47,396 bases of DNA, from the NCBI GenBank assembly GCA_028287395.1, contig JAQBPR010000083.1, forward strand, positions 1-47,396, written 5' to 3'. Origin of the DNA: Bacilli bacterium. GTDB lineage: Bacteria; Bacillota; Bacilli; Paenibacillales; NBRC-103111. The position numbers and the translations under genes were made by a program. Below the pieces are notes generated by a model that made no database searches, was not told the DNA's origin, and saw only the letters and a program-made list of their open reading frames with translations. This document shows positions 8,797 to 17,292 of this stretch, one piece after another. Each line of letters opens with the position of its first letter. Position 1 is the first letter of the stretch.

Positions 8797-9429
8797 CTAA
8801 TATGAATTCAAAATGGCCGTAAAATCTCCCAATACCTCTTCTCCCCATACGAGTGCGAAATGATCCTTATCTGAAACCGGTCCGACACCTTGAGGGGTCC
8901 CCGTATAAATGATATCACCTTCCCCAATACCAAAATGGAGTGCAGTAAAATCAATGATTGTTTGCAAATCAAACAGCATATCGTTTGTATTTCCGAGCTG
9001 TACTTTTTGTCCATTTCTTAAGAGGGAAAAATCTGTCTTCCGGCATTGCTCAACTCCTGGGAAATCCACAAACTTTGTTATTACCGCGGAGTTCGGAAAT
9101 CCTTTCGCTAATAGCCAAGGTTGTCCTTTTTTCTTTAGTTCACTTTGTACATCACGCAAGGTAAAGTCAATACCAAGCGACATGTGTTCGACCACATCTT
9201 CCACTTTCATACCCGGCTTATAATCTTTAGCAATTTGAATGACCAATTCGGCCTCATAGTGGACCGAGCCCTGATTTCCAGGCAGCATTATGTCACGGCC
9301 ATCTGCCAATATAAGAGCGTGCGTAGGTTTGGAAAATAGAAACGGTGTGGACGGAACCTCGTTATTCAATTCTTGGGCATGCAAAACATAGTTACGACCA
9401 ACACAGTAGATGTTTCGAATGGAATTCAT
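8797..9429 (-). CDS. Fumarylacetoacetate hydrolase (FAH) family protein
   Basis: A short single-domain FAH-fold enzyme of 210 residues, the size of YcgM/FAHD1-type acylpyruvate hydrolases or decarboxylases. Motifs visible are the start CVGRNYVLHAQELN, the metal-ligand glutamates in VHYEAELVIQI, the IDFTLRDVQ segment with its acidic ligand, the QPWLLAKGFPNSAV loop, and GEGDIIYTGTPQGVGP near the C-terminus. Members cleave a C-C bond in acylpyruvates or decarboxylate oxaloacetate with Mg2+. It is the last gene of the operon, 48 bases after the DapA-family gene, just before the terminator. Its base composition looks more AT-rich than that of the preceding five genes. The substrate is unknown; a 2,4-dioxo or 2-oxo acid made by the preceding enzymes is likely. 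Confidence 0.88.
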   Translation of the reverse strand: MNSIRNIYCVGRNYVLHAQELNNEVPSTPFLFSKPTHALILADGRDIMLPGNQGSVHYEAELVIQIAKDYKPGMKVEDVVEHMSLGIDFTLRDVQSELKKKGQPWLLAKGFPNSAVITKFVDFPGVEQCRKTDFSLLRNGQKVQLGNTNDMLFDLQTIIDFTALHFGIGEGDIIYTGTPQGVGPVSDKDHFALVWGEEVLGDFTAILNSY

Positions 9430-9477
9430 ATTTTCCCCCTATAAATGTTACTTTGACTTCTTCATACCACCATATAC

Positions 9478-10377
9478 CTATTGCACCACACCAATCTGTT
9501 GAAGTGTATGCCTGATCTCTGCCCGGGCTTCTTCCCCCAATATCCGGAAAGGTGCTCGAACCGGTCCCGAAGGCAGGCCTACAATATCGAGTGCGACCTT
9601 GACCATAGCGGGCTGCCCATACTTACGGGCCAGATCCCGAATCGGCTGCCAGCGGTAAAATCGCTTCCGGGCAAGCTCCAACTCTCCATTCTGAACTTCG
9701 TTGTAGAGGGCGACAAACTCACCCGCCATGAAATTAGCGTTAGTTGAGGTACATCCCGGAAGACCGATAGCTAATGCGCCCAGGATGATGCCGTCCGAAC
9801 CACATATAACCGAAATACGATCGCCAACGTACGCCATGGTCCGTACTAGTGTGTGTAGATCGGTAGCTCCCTGTTTCACGCCTACAACGTTTTCCAACTT
9901 GGATAGTTCTGTGATCTCCTCTGGAGAGAGATGTACCCCAATGCTAGTGCTGTTATAGACGAAAATCGGCAGATTTGCGGCTTCGTTCAGCTTTTGAAAA
10001 TGGTACAGGACATCCTGCGGCCTGACCTCAGACACATAGGGCGGGGTCACCATGATGCCGTCAGCACCAGCTGACTTAGCCGCCAAGGTAAGTTCAATTG
10101 CTTCATCGGTACCGCTGGCTGCTGTACAGCACAGAAGCGGTATTCGCCCAGATACAGCCTCAGCAGCGGCGGCGAAAAGTTCCTTCCGTTCATCTCTAGT
10201 CATGCTCGGGTATTCTGCGTAAGTACCTCCAACGATGATACCGTGAGCACCCTGAACAATAAAGTGGTCGATGTTCCGGCGCAGTGAGGGTAGATCGAGA
10301 GCTAACCCATTTGTCATGGGGGTAACTGCGAGCACGTAGATACCTTTGAGTTTACTTCTTAAACTAGCATTAGACAT
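9478..10377 (-). CDS. DapA-family (class I aldolase/lyase) enzyme, not DapA itself
   Basis: A 299-residue TIM-barrel Schiff-base enzyme of the dihydrodipicolinate synthase / N-acetylneuraminate lyase family. The Schiff-base lysine is K168 (NVVGVKQGATD) and the catalytic tyrosine Y141 (PIFVYNSTS). The usual GTTGE motif reads GTYAE (51-55), with Tyr in place of the second Thr. The arginine that in DapA follows the YN motif and binds the aspartate semialdehyde carboxylate is absent. Hence a role in lysine synthesis is unlikely; an aldolase, dehydratase or deaminase on a 2-oxo acid is more plausible, as in the HOGA or hydroxyproline-pathway members. ATG 10377 has AAGGAGG 7 bases upstream. It sits between the aminotransferase and FAH genes in the operon. 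Confidence 0.88.
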   Translation of the reverse strand: MSNASLRSKLKGIYVLAVTPMTNGLALDLPSLRRNIDHFIVQGAHGIIVGGTYAEYPSMTRDERKELFAAAAEAVSGRIPLLCCTAASGTDEAIELTLAAKSAGADGIMVTPPYVSEVRPQDVLYHFQKLNEAANLPIFVYNSTSIGVHLSPEEITELSKLENVVGVKQGATDLHTLVRTMAYVGDRISVICGSDGIILGALAIGLPGCTSTNANFMAGEFVALYNEVQNGELELARKRFYRWQPIRDLARKYGQPAMVKVALDIVGLPSGPVRAPFRILGEEARAEIRHTLQQIGVVQ

Positions 10378-10404
10378 TGGACTTCCTCCTTATTCATTTA
10401 AGTC

Positions 10405-11619
10405 TTATTTGATCGAATATTTGCTCCCCAGGAGCGTCTCCATTGCTGCAATCCCACTTTCAAGTTCTAACCGGGAAACTGCATATGAAAGGCGAAGATG
10501 TGTATGGCTGCCAAAACCGGCTCCAGGCATCACCGCTACGTCAGCCTCCGTTAGCAGGATGTCAGCTAAATCATCGGCTGTTGATACAATCCGGCCTGCA
10601 AGAGATTGACCGCACCAAGCGGAGGCATCCACCCACAGATAAAAGGCGCCTTCTGGAACCAGGCACTCTAGCCCATTGATGCGACGAACACGCTCAATGA
10701 GAAAGTCACGGCGTTCCCGGTACTCCTGACGGATGGATTTCAAGTCCTCCTGCGACCCCTCTATTGCAGACAATGCCGCCAGTTGAGCTATGGACGAAGG
10801 GTTGCTAGTGGTATGGGATTGAAGCCGAAGCATTGCTTGAGAAACATACAATGGGGCGGCCGAATAACCAATCCTCCATCCGGTCATACCATACGTTTTG
10901 GATACCGCATTGACCACGACGGTCCGTTCCCGCATGCCCGGAAACGAGGCGATGCTCGTATACCCTTCCTGCGTAAAGACAAACGATGAGTACACTTCAT
11001 CGCTAATCACCCATATGTCCCGCTGCATACAGAAAGCAGCCAGTTCAGAGAGTTCCAACGCGCTGTAAACTGCTCCAGAGGGATTGTTGGGATTATTGAG
11101 AATCAACAAACGAGTGGATGCGCTCACCCATGACGAGAGAGTTTCAGGTGTCACCTTATACCCGTTCTCAGCAAGAGTGGGGACAAAGATTGGTTTGCCA
11201 CCGGCGAACTTGACCTGCTCTGGGAATGAAACCCAGTATGGGACCGGGATCAAGACCTCATCCCCTGCTCGACACAGTGTACAAATCGCATTAAACAGAG
11301 CGTGCTTCCCTCCCACGGAAACCACAATTTCTTCGGGATCGTAGTTAAGCCCCATATCTCGCTGGAGGGCACTACAGATGACCTGACGCAGAGGCAGAAT
11401 ACCTCCTGTATCAGTGTACCCGGTGAAGTTTTCCTGGATTGCTTGAATAGCAGCACTCTTGGCTCTTTCAGGCGTTGGGAAATCCGGTTGACCCAGACCC
11501 ATGCGGTATACAATTCTTCCTTCTCTTTGAAGCCGCGCTACTGTGGATTCCATTGCTGCGGTAGGAGACGGTAAAACCCGGCTGACCCACTCAGCTAATT
11601 GAACATTTTGATTCAACAA
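10405..11619 (-). CDS. Class I/II PLP-dependent aminotransferase, AspC-like (fold type I)
   Basis: A 404-residue fold-type I aminotransferase of the I-gamma type. The PLP lysine is K241 (NAVSKTYGMTGWRIGY). PLP contacts include the NNPNNPSG loop at 175-182 and D207/Y210 in ISDEVYSSF. GYTDTGGILPLRQ forms the N-terminal substrate loop and LRLSYAVS near the C-terminus carries the carboxylate-binding arginine. Such enzymes swap the amino group of aspartate-, kynurenine- or branched amino acids to 2-oxoglutarate. The start is a TTG at 11619 after AAAGGAG (about 10 bases); no ATG fits. It begins 6 bases after the M20 gene stop. In this operon it probably converts the freed amino acid to a 2-oxo acid. 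Confidence 0.92.
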   Translation of the reverse strand: MLNQNVQLAEWVSRVLPSPTAAMESTVARLQREGRIVYRMGLGQPDFPTPERAKSAAIQAIQENFTGYTDTGGILPLRQVICSALQRDMGLNYDPEEIVVSVGGKHALFNAICTLCRAGDEVLIPVPYWVSFPEQVKFAGGKPIFVPTLAENGYKVTPETLSSWVSASTRLLILNNPNNPSGAVYSALELSELAAFCMQRDIWVISDEVYSSFVFTQEGYTSIASFPGMRERTVVVNAVSKTYGMTGWRIGYSAAPLYVSQAMLRLQSHTTSNPSSIAQLAALSAIEGSQEDLKSIRQEYRERRDFLIERVRRINGLECLVPEGAFYLWVDASAWCGQSLAGRIVSTADDLADILLTEADVAVMPGAGFGSHTHLRLSYAVSRLELESGIAAMETLLGSKYSIK

Positions 11620-11625
11620 TACCGA

Positions 11626-12819
11626 TCAGCTCCTTTTATCACACAACGTATTTGCTACCTCCAACGCGATAGAAGCGTAGACCCAGGTCGCATTCTCAAG
11701 TTCGGTTAGGGACACCCACTCGTCCACTTTGTGTGCCAAACTAAAATCGCCTGGTCCATAAATCATAGCGGGGATCCCACGGTTTACAAAGTGTGACATA
11801 TCACAATTGGCCGTCAAACCCACAAGCTCGGGTTTCCGTCCGTAGACTTGTTCAATAGCTCTGGCAGCAAGCCCAACCATGGGGTGATCGGGGCTGATCA
11901 CTGATGCCCCTCCAGTCGTTGGGATCATGCGGTCAATGCGAACACGACCCTCTAGCCCGGACACACTAGCGATCACCTGCTCGATTTCACTCAGGGCATC
12001 CGCCTCTTCCTCGCCAGGGATCAGTCTGCGATCAATGATAGCCTCGCACCAAGCGGGAATCATGGACTCCTTGATGCCCCCTTGGATTACGGTGACAGAT
12101 AGGGTTGATGGCCCCGTCAATGGATGCAACCGCTGTGCTAGTGACTGTTTGGCGTACGCCTCTAAGGCGACAAGGGTACGAGCCATGAGAGAAACGGCAT
12201 TGATACCGAGGTCAGGTGTCGATGAGTGCGCCGAAACCCCTTCCGCTACCAGAACAGGGCGCAAGCTCCCTCGGTGTGCGATTGCCAAATTCCCATTTGT
12301 TGCCTCGCCGATCACCGCAAGATCTCCCTGGATGCCTTCTGGAAGTTGGCGCGCACCTAGGCTTGCTAACTCTTCATCCACCACTGCCACCAGAACTACA
12401 TCACCTGCAAGCTCGAGACTCGATGCAGAAATCGCCTCAATCGCAGCCATCATGGCTGCCAGAGAACCTTTAGCATCCATCACACCCCGACCGTAAACCC
12501 GTTCACCTTCATGTCGTATCTGAAAAGGATCCGAACTCCAGCCGTCACCGGCAGGTACCACATCCATATGTGTATTCAAAATTAAAGTTCGACCTCCACC
12601 TGTGCCTCTCAAACGAGCGATCACATTGGGCCGTCCTGGCGCTACCTCTTGAAGCTCCACTTCACATCCGGCCGCGGACATCACTTGAGCAACATAGTCG
12701 GCAATCTGCTCCTCGGCTCCGGGCGGATTGATGCTTGGAAAGTGAATCAGGTCACCCAACAGCTCGATTGCCCGCTTAGGGCGAATGGCAGCTTGTAGAG
12801 TTTGGAGAGCGTCGTTCAT
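11626..12819 (-). CDS. M20-family metallo-hydrolase (ArgE/DapE type)
   Basis: A 397-residue di-zinc amidohydrolase of the ArgE/DapE/carboxypeptidase G2 group. The metal ligands are visible in order: H in ILNTHMDVVPAGDGW, the bridging D in GRGVMDAKGSLAAMMAA, the catalytic pair EE in VVDEELASLGAR, E in VIGEAT, and a late H in YGPGDFSLAHKVDEW. A dimerisation domain lies between. These enzymes remove acetyl, succinyl, formyl or amino-acyl groups from an alpha-amine. Its ATG overlaps the SDR stop as ATGA, and its own ribosome site is weak, so translation is probably coupled. Next to a creatinase-like protein and an aminotransferase it most likely deacylates an N-acyl amino acid intermediate; the acyl group is unknown. 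Confidence 0.92.
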   Translation of the reverse strand: MNDALQTLQAAIRPKRAIELLGDLIHFPSINPPGAEEQIADYVAQVMSAAGCEVELQEVAPGRPNVIARLRGTGGGRTLILNTHMDVVPAGDGWSSDPFQIRHEGERVYGRGVMDAKGSLAAMMAAIEAISASSLELAGDVVLVAVVDEELASLGARQLPEGIQGDLAVIGEATNGNLAIAHRGSLRPVLVAEGVSAHSSTPDLGINAVSLMARTLVALEAYAKQSLAQRLHPLTGPSTLSVTVIQGGIKESMIPAWCEAIIDRRLIPGEEEADALSEIEQVIASVSGLEGRVRIDRMIPTTGGASVISPDHPMVGLAARAIEQVYGRKPELVGLTANCDMSHFVNRGIPAMIYGPGDFSLAHKVDEWVSLTELENATWVYASIALEVANTLCDKRS

Positions 12820-13601
12820 AACGATTTCACCATCCCGCCGTCCACCAGTAGTGTTTGCCCAGTGACATAACTTGCGCCATCCGAGCAGAGGAATGCTACC
12901 ACACGGGCAAGCTCCTCTGGTTGTCCATAGCGACCTAATGGAATCTGCGCTTCGGTTCGGGCCTTGTACTCTTCGGGAGTGACACCCGCCTTGTCAGCGC
13001 GGGTCCTATCAAGGGAACGGACCCGATCCGTATCAATTCGTCCCGGAGCGATCGTATTCACTCGGATGCCGTAAGGTGCAAGTTCCTCAGCCAGAGTTTT
13101 GCTCAGTCCTGCCACCCCTGTCCGTATTACGTTGGAGAGCGTTAATCCTGGGATGGGCTGCTTTACCGAAGAGGACGACAGGTTGACCACCGCCCCACCG
13201 TTCTCCTTGAGATGAGGTAGCGCATTCCCGATCAAACGAACCACGCTAAGCAAGTTAAGCTCGAAAGCATATTTCCAATCTTCCTCTTTAAGCGTTTCGA
13301 AGGTTCCGGCAGGCGGTCCACCCGCGTTAGTAACCACAATCTGAAGACCGCCAAAGGTACGAACCGTTTCCTCCACACAGCGCGACAAGTCAGCGCTGGA
13401 GCAAACATCGCCCTGCAGACCTAGTGCGGGGATACCTGTTTCAGCCATGATCTCTGCTGCCACATCCTTTGCCGCCTGGCCGTCCCGGCTAAAAAGTGCG
13501 ACCTGCGCCCCAGCTCGTGCCAGTTCGAACGAAACGGCGCGTCCCAGCCCCTTGCTGGCCGCCGCTACAAGGGCTACCTTACCTGTCATATTTCCTATCA
13601 T
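12816..13601 (-). CDS. Short-chain dehydrogenase/reductase family protein with altered active site
   Basis: A 261-residue classical-length SDR. The nucleotide site is clear: ASKGLGRAV (15-23), GDV with D66, and NAGG (92-95). The catalytic serine stretch NLSSSS is at 140-145 and the C-terminal YVTGQTLLVDGG is typical. The usual YxxxK is missing: the aligned stretch reads LTLSNVIRTGVAGL, with Ser156 and Arg160 where Tyr and Lys are expected. A group of SDRs with a similar SSSVKQP...LSN...R pattern exists, so this is probably a true subfamily trait rather than damage. It overlaps both neighbours as ATGA (M20 and M24 genes). ATG 13601 has GGAGG 7 bases upstream. A redox step in the pathway is the default guess, but another lyase or isomerase activity is possible. 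Confidence 0.9.
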   Translation of the reverse strand: MIGNMTGKVALVAAASKGLGRAVSFELARAGAQVALFSRDGQAAKDVAAEIMAETGIPALGLQGDVCSSADLSRCVEETVRTFGGLQIVVTNAGGPPAGTFETLKEEDWKYAFELNLLSVVRLIGNALPHLKENGGAVVNLSSSSVKQPIPGLTLSNVIRTGVAGLSKTLAEELAPYGIRVNTIAPGRIDTDRVRSLDRTRADKAGVTPEEYKARTEAQIPLGRYGQPEELARVVAFLCSDGASYVTGQTLLVDGGMVKSL

Positions 13602-14770
13602 AATCTTCCCTCCCGTATCGTAAGTTCTCGAGGCAGCTTTGTCAGCACTTCACAACCGGTCTCTGTCACCAATAACGTCTCACTAAACCCGATACCGTAG
13701 CTGTTAGGCACGCGGAGCGCTGGTGGGATATGGAAGACCATACCTGGCTGCAGCACGCGTTGATCGTTCCGTTGCAAGCTCATAATGTGACCCTCGCCCC
13801 AGTCCGGTGCGAAGGCAATACCGATCGAGTAGCCGGTACGCTTGCGGAACTGTTCATACATTCCTGCTCGTTCGATGGTCCCACGGCAAGCCTCATCTAC
13901 CTCTCCGGCAGTGACACCGGGTCGGATGACCTCAATCGCGGCGTTTAAGGCTTCAATACAAACCTCACTCACTCGTTTTATTTCATCGGGTGGATCTCCT
14001 GTGAAGGCAGAGCGCATCACTGCACCGTGGTATCGGTTGCGAGCGCCAGCTACCTCTAGCAGCAATGTCTCTCTGTCACCGATAACTTTATGACCCCAAG
14101 CGGCGTGCATGTTTCCTGAGCGATACCCAGAGGAGACAAACGGCTCCATGCCCATGTACTCACCACCAGCTCGAATCATGGCAGAGAACATAGCTGCGGC
14201 CACTTCATCTTCGTTCACCCCAGCCCGAATAGCATCCAAGCCACCTTGCATCGACCGATCTGCTACCAAGCATGCTTCGCGGATATACATGATCTCTGCC
14301 GGAGACTTGATGGTCCGTAAGCTTTCAATAATAGTTTGAGCATCTATGAAGCAGAACTCCTTCAGTAATTCTACGAGCCTCTGGTAATGACGGACAAGCA
14401 GGAACCAAGAACCTGTTTCTACCCCCAATGCTCCAGAGCTAATCCCCATCTCGTTCACAGTCTCAGCAGTTAGAGCAATCGGGTCATTGGTATCGTCGTA
14501 TGCCCTGACGCTTTGCTCGGGCAGCCAGCTGTAGGTCTGGGCATTAGAAATTTCGCCCCTGCGGAGTAACAGCACCGGATCACCAACGGGAGGGACTACG
14601 AGGCACTGGTACATATAGAAACCAGGACTCTGATAACCGGTCAAGTAAAAAATATTTTCAGGGGTATGAACAAGCATACCCTTTAGATCCCGCCGCGCCA
14701 TTTCGGCTTGCACATGAGAAAGGCGGGTTTGAAATTCATTTTGAGAAAAAACCAATGACAAATCTAGCAT
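13598..14770 (-). CDS. M24-family creatinase/ectoine-hydrolase-like protein
   Basis: A 390-residue 'pita-bread' fold protein with an N-terminal creatinase-N domain (about 10-150, ending IESLRTIKSPAEI) and a C-terminal M24 domain. In aminopeptidases of this fold five residues bind two metals. Here the positions read E239, V251, S315, P349 and E364, so the metal site is largely lost. The segment LEVAGARNRYHGAVMR and H222 in SGNMHAAWG are reminiscent of metal-free amidinohydrolases such as creatinase and ectoine hydrolase (DoeA/EutD). It therefore more probably opens a cyclic amidine, lactam or guanidino group than cleaves an Xaa-Pro peptide. It overlaps the SDR gene by 4 bases and follows the amidase gene by 38. 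Creatinase-like chemistry is inferred from motif loss. Confidence 0.87.
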   Translation of the reverse strand: MLDLSLVFSQNEFQTRLSHVQAEMARRDLKGMLVHTPENIFYLTGYQSPGFYMYQCLVVPPVGDPVLLLRRGEISNAQTYSWLPEQSVRAYDDTNDPIALTAETVNEMGISSGALGVETGSWFLLVRHYQRLVELLKEFCFIDAQTIIESLRTIKSPAEIMYIREACLVADRSMQGGLDAIRAGVNEDEVAAAMFSAMIRAGGEYMGMEPFVSSGYRSGNMHAAWGHKVIGDRETLLLEVAGARNRYHGAVMRSAFTGDPPDEIKRVSEVCIEALNAAIEVIRPGVTAGEVDEACRGTIERAGMYEQFRKRTGYSIGIAFAPDWGEGHIMSLQRNDQRVLQPGMVFHIPPALRVPNSYGIGFSETLLVTETGCEVLTKLPRELTIREGRL

Positions 14771-14808
14771 CTTATCTACCTCTTTCTTTGACTGAAATGT
14801 TATTTCAC

Positions 14809-15624
14809 TTAATCTAAAGCCTTATAGCCATAAGTATCCATCCTTAAATCTTTTAAATACGGGATGACCTTTCGACATTCAGCCACTTCTTCGAGGTCAA
14901 TCTCGAACAATTGCATCTCTTCCTCGTTCAGCTTTGCTTCCATGAGGACATCTCCCCGTGGATTCACGATTTTGTTGTTGCCGAACAATTGCAGATCGCC
15001 GTCGCAGCCTACCCCGTTAATTCCAGCCACAAAACAACCATTCTCAAGCGCTCGCGATTTAAAATAAATATCCCATCTATTTTTATCCGGTAAAGAAAAA
15101 GCGGCCGGAGACATGATCAATTCTGCACCGTTTAGCGCGAGTATTCGTGCCGCTTCCGGAAAACCTGCGTCGTAACAAATCAGAATACCTATTTTGCCGA
15201 AATCCAAATCAAATACGGGATAATCGTCGCCCGGTCTAAAATAATATTTTTCATCTTCCCAAAGATGCGTTTTGCTGTAATCTCCCGCAATAACACCGTT
15301 TCGGTGAATGACAATAGCACTATTGTAAACGACGCCATCCATTTGTTTCTTTAATGCAATCGGAATCACTATATTGATGTTATGCTTTTTAGCGGCTTCC
15401 CTGAATGTTTGAACGGTAAAACCGTCAATCTTTTCACCCAAATCATGGTACCTGTTTTGAATAATGTCCATATTATACCCGGTAGTGAACAATTCCGGGA
15501 ATACAATCAAATCGGCCTTTTGCCTGGAAGCATCTCGGACAAATTGCAAACCTTTTTGCACATTCGCAGCTACCGCCATCATCGTGCTCTCAAATTGTAC
15601 AAGCGCCAATTTGACTATTCTCAA
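14809..15624 (-). CDS. Carbon-nitrogen hydrolase (nitrilase superfamily amidase)
   Basis: A 271-residue member of the nitrilase superfamily. The Glu-Lys-Cys triad is visible: E44 in IVFPELFTTGYN, K118 in YSKTHLWEDEKYYFRPG, and C150 in GILICYDAGFPE. The length and YDAGFPE context are like N-carbamoylputrescine amidase and omega-amidase branches rather than true nitrilases. It should hydrolyse a carboxamide or N-carbamoyl group in the cytoplasm. The start is TTG 15624, 6 bases after GGAGAGGG. It lies between the ABC ATPase and the M24 gene. Its composition is clearly more AT-rich than the following M24 to DapA-family genes, so it may have joined the operon separately. Confidence 0.9.
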   Translation of the reverse strand: MRIVKLALVQFESTMMAVAANVQKGLQFVRDASRQKADLIVFPELFTTGYNMDIIQNRYHDLGEKIDGFTVQTFREAAKKHNINIVIPIALKKQMDGVVYNSAIVIHRNGVIAGDYSKTHLWEDEKYYFRPGDDYPVFDLDFGKIGILICYDAGFPEAARILALNGAELIMSPAAFSLPDKNRWDIYFKSRALENGCFVAGINGVGCDGDLQLFGNNKIVNPRGDVLMEAKLNEEEMQLFEIDLEEVAECRKVIPYLKDLRMDTYGYKALD

Positions 15625-15707
15625 GATTTACCCTCTCCTTCGCTTGCTTTTAAACCCATACCAAAATCTGCTCATTGAGTATCCGTCAAACCGTAAGGTA
15701 CAGTCGT

Positions 15708-16424
15708 TTAATACTGGGTAATCTGTTTAAGAAACTGAGACAACCTGGGATGCTTAGTTGCATTCTCCAGCTGCGATGATGGCAGATCCTCAAGAATGCT
15801 TCCTTGATCCATAAAAATAATCCGGTCGCTTACTCGACGGGCAAATTCCATCTCATGAGTGACAATAATTACCGTCATACCGTCCTGGGCTAGATCTACA
15901 ATCACGTCCAGAACCTCAGCTGTCATTTCGGGATCAAGTGCTGAAGTAGGCTCATCGAATAATAACAATTTTGGCTTCATGGCAAGAGCCCGCGCTATAG
16001 CAATACGCTGCTGCTGACCTCCAGAAAGCTGCTCCGGGTAATGATCTGCTCGCTCCTTCAAGTGCACCCGATCGAGCAGTTGCATGGCATTGGACATGGC
16101 CACATTATCACTCGTTTTTCGGACCACTTTCGGAGACAGCATTATGTTATCAATTGCACTTAAGTGTTGGAACAGGTCAAACGACTGAAATACCATACCG
16201 ATTTCAGCACGCGCATGCCTTGATCCATTGACGTCCAGGTCATTGTACAGGATATGGCCGCTATCTATGTTCTCCAGTCCAGCCATACACCGAAGAAGCG
16301 TTGACTTGCCGGAACCTGAAGGACCGATGATAACCACTCGTTCACCCTCACGTATATTGAGAGAGATTTCTTTTAGGATGGGCTCACCATGGTATTGCTT
16401 GGTCACTTGTTTAATTTGTAGCAA
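15708..16424 (-). CDS. Amino-acid ABC transporter ATP-binding protein (GlnQ/HisP type)
   Basis: A 238-residue ABC ATPase. Walker A is GPSGSGKST (about 34-42), the Q loop is VFQSFDLFQHL, the signature is LSGGQQQRIAIARAL, Walker B is LLLFDEPTSALDPE and the switch histidine lies in IIVTHEM. The PTSALDPE and FDLFQHL details are typical of polar amino-acid (PAAT) importers. TTG 16424 follows GGAGG by 9 bases. It works with the permease and binding protein encoded just upstream in the operon. Confidence 0.95.
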   Translation of the reverse strand: MLQIKQVTKQYHGEPILKEISLNIREGERVVIIGPSGSGKSTLLRCMAGLENIDSGHILYNDLDVNGSRHARAEIGMVFQSFDLFQHLSAIDNIMLSPKVVRKTSDNVAMSNAMQLLDRVHLKERADHYPEQLSGGQQQRIAIARALAMKPKLLLFDEPTSALDPEMTAEVLDVIVDLAQDGMTVIIVTHEMEFARRVSDRIIFMDQGSILEDLPSSQLENATKHPRLSQFLKQITQY

Positions 16425-16460
16425 ATTAATCTTCCTCCCTTCAGTGTTAATGACCTCAGT

Positions 16461-17198
16461 TTACATAATCTTGGAAACCCAGCGTTTCAGAATTATGGAA
16501 CTCTTGGACTTGCGTGCTCCTGGCCCCCGTCGACTGATGTCCATTCTTCGCTCCAAGTAAGACTGAACCAGGGTTAATATCCCTGTAAACATTAGATAAT
16601 AGATCACTACTGCGATCAGCGTATCCACATAGTTGAAGTTTGCGCTGGCTACCTGTTGAGCCGTTAACAGCAGGTCGGTGTATCCTACAGCAGAAGCCAT
16701 AGCGGTTGTCTTGAGCATCCCGATAACCTGATTAGCCGTTGGCGGCACGATGACGCGCAATGCTTGGGGGAGAATCACATGTCTCATAATCTGCCAGTTA
16801 CTCATACCCAAGGCATGAGCAGCACGATGTTGGCCCTTACCAACCGATGTGAGGCCGGTACGTATGATTTCAGCCATGTAAGCCGCCTCATTAAGAGCGA
16901 GAGCGACAAAAGCTGACTGGAAACTACTTAACCTAATACCAAACTCGGGCAAGGCATTGTACACAAAGATCAGTTGAACTAAGACGGGTATCCCACGAAA
17001 AATCCAAATATAAGTACCCGCTAGGCTCTGAATAATTTTCCACCGCGATGTCTTGGCGATTGCAATCACGAACCCCAGGACGACAGCAGTCAACTGAGCA
17101 ACCATGGTCAGCTTGAGCGTGTTCACCGCTCCCAATAGAAAGGAATGGGAAAAGAGGTATCCACCCACGCTATCAATCATGTTCACAAAATTGGTCAT
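16461..17198 (-). CDS. Amino-acid ABC transporter permease (HisM/GlnP type)
   Basis: A 245-residue permease with about five membrane segments and the PAAT-family EAA loop VGKGQHRAAHALGMSNWQIMRHVILPQALRV (bulk at about 130-160; quoted part is its centre GQHRAAHALGMSNWQ). The family motif IWIFRGIPVLVQL, variant of FRGTPLLVQ, is present. The long open frame starts at 17255, but ATG 17198 is chosen: AAGGAGGTG lies 7 bases upstream and the family's usual start begins there. The C-terminus carries a basic tail (RRMDISRRGPGARKSK) longer than usual. As the only permease it probably works as a homodimer. Confidence 0.92.
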   Translation of the reverse strand: MTNFVNMIDSVGGYLFSHSFLLGAVNTLKLTMVAQLTAVVLGFVIAIAKTSRWKIIQSLAGTYIWIFRGIPVLVQLIFVYNALPEFGIRLSSFQSAFVALALNEAAYMAEIIRTGLTSVGKGQHRAAHALGMSNWQIMRHVILPQALRVIVPPTANQVIGMLKTTAMASAVGYTDLLLTAQQVASANFNYVDTLIAVVIYYLMFTGILTLVQSYLERRMDISRRGPGARKSKSSIILKRWVSKIM

Positions 17199-17292
17199 CA
17201 ATACACCTCCTTCATAGCCCCTGTCGAGCTCTTTTAAAGCATCTATGCTCTTCAAGAGCCCAACAATTACAGTTGTCTCTGGGAACCAAATA

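Noticed and set aside
11927-12496. 189-codon plus-strand open frame opposite the M20 gene
   Set aside because: Antisense shadow of a clear M20 hydrolase; no ribosome site and a Ser/Arg/Pro/Thr-rich composition without any domain.
8797-15624. Ectoine/hydroxyectoine degradation operon
   Set aside because: The M24 protein resembles ectoine hydrolase, but the AstE-type deacetylase, the aldehyde dehydrogenase and the ectoine-type regulator are absent, and the other enzymes do not fit.
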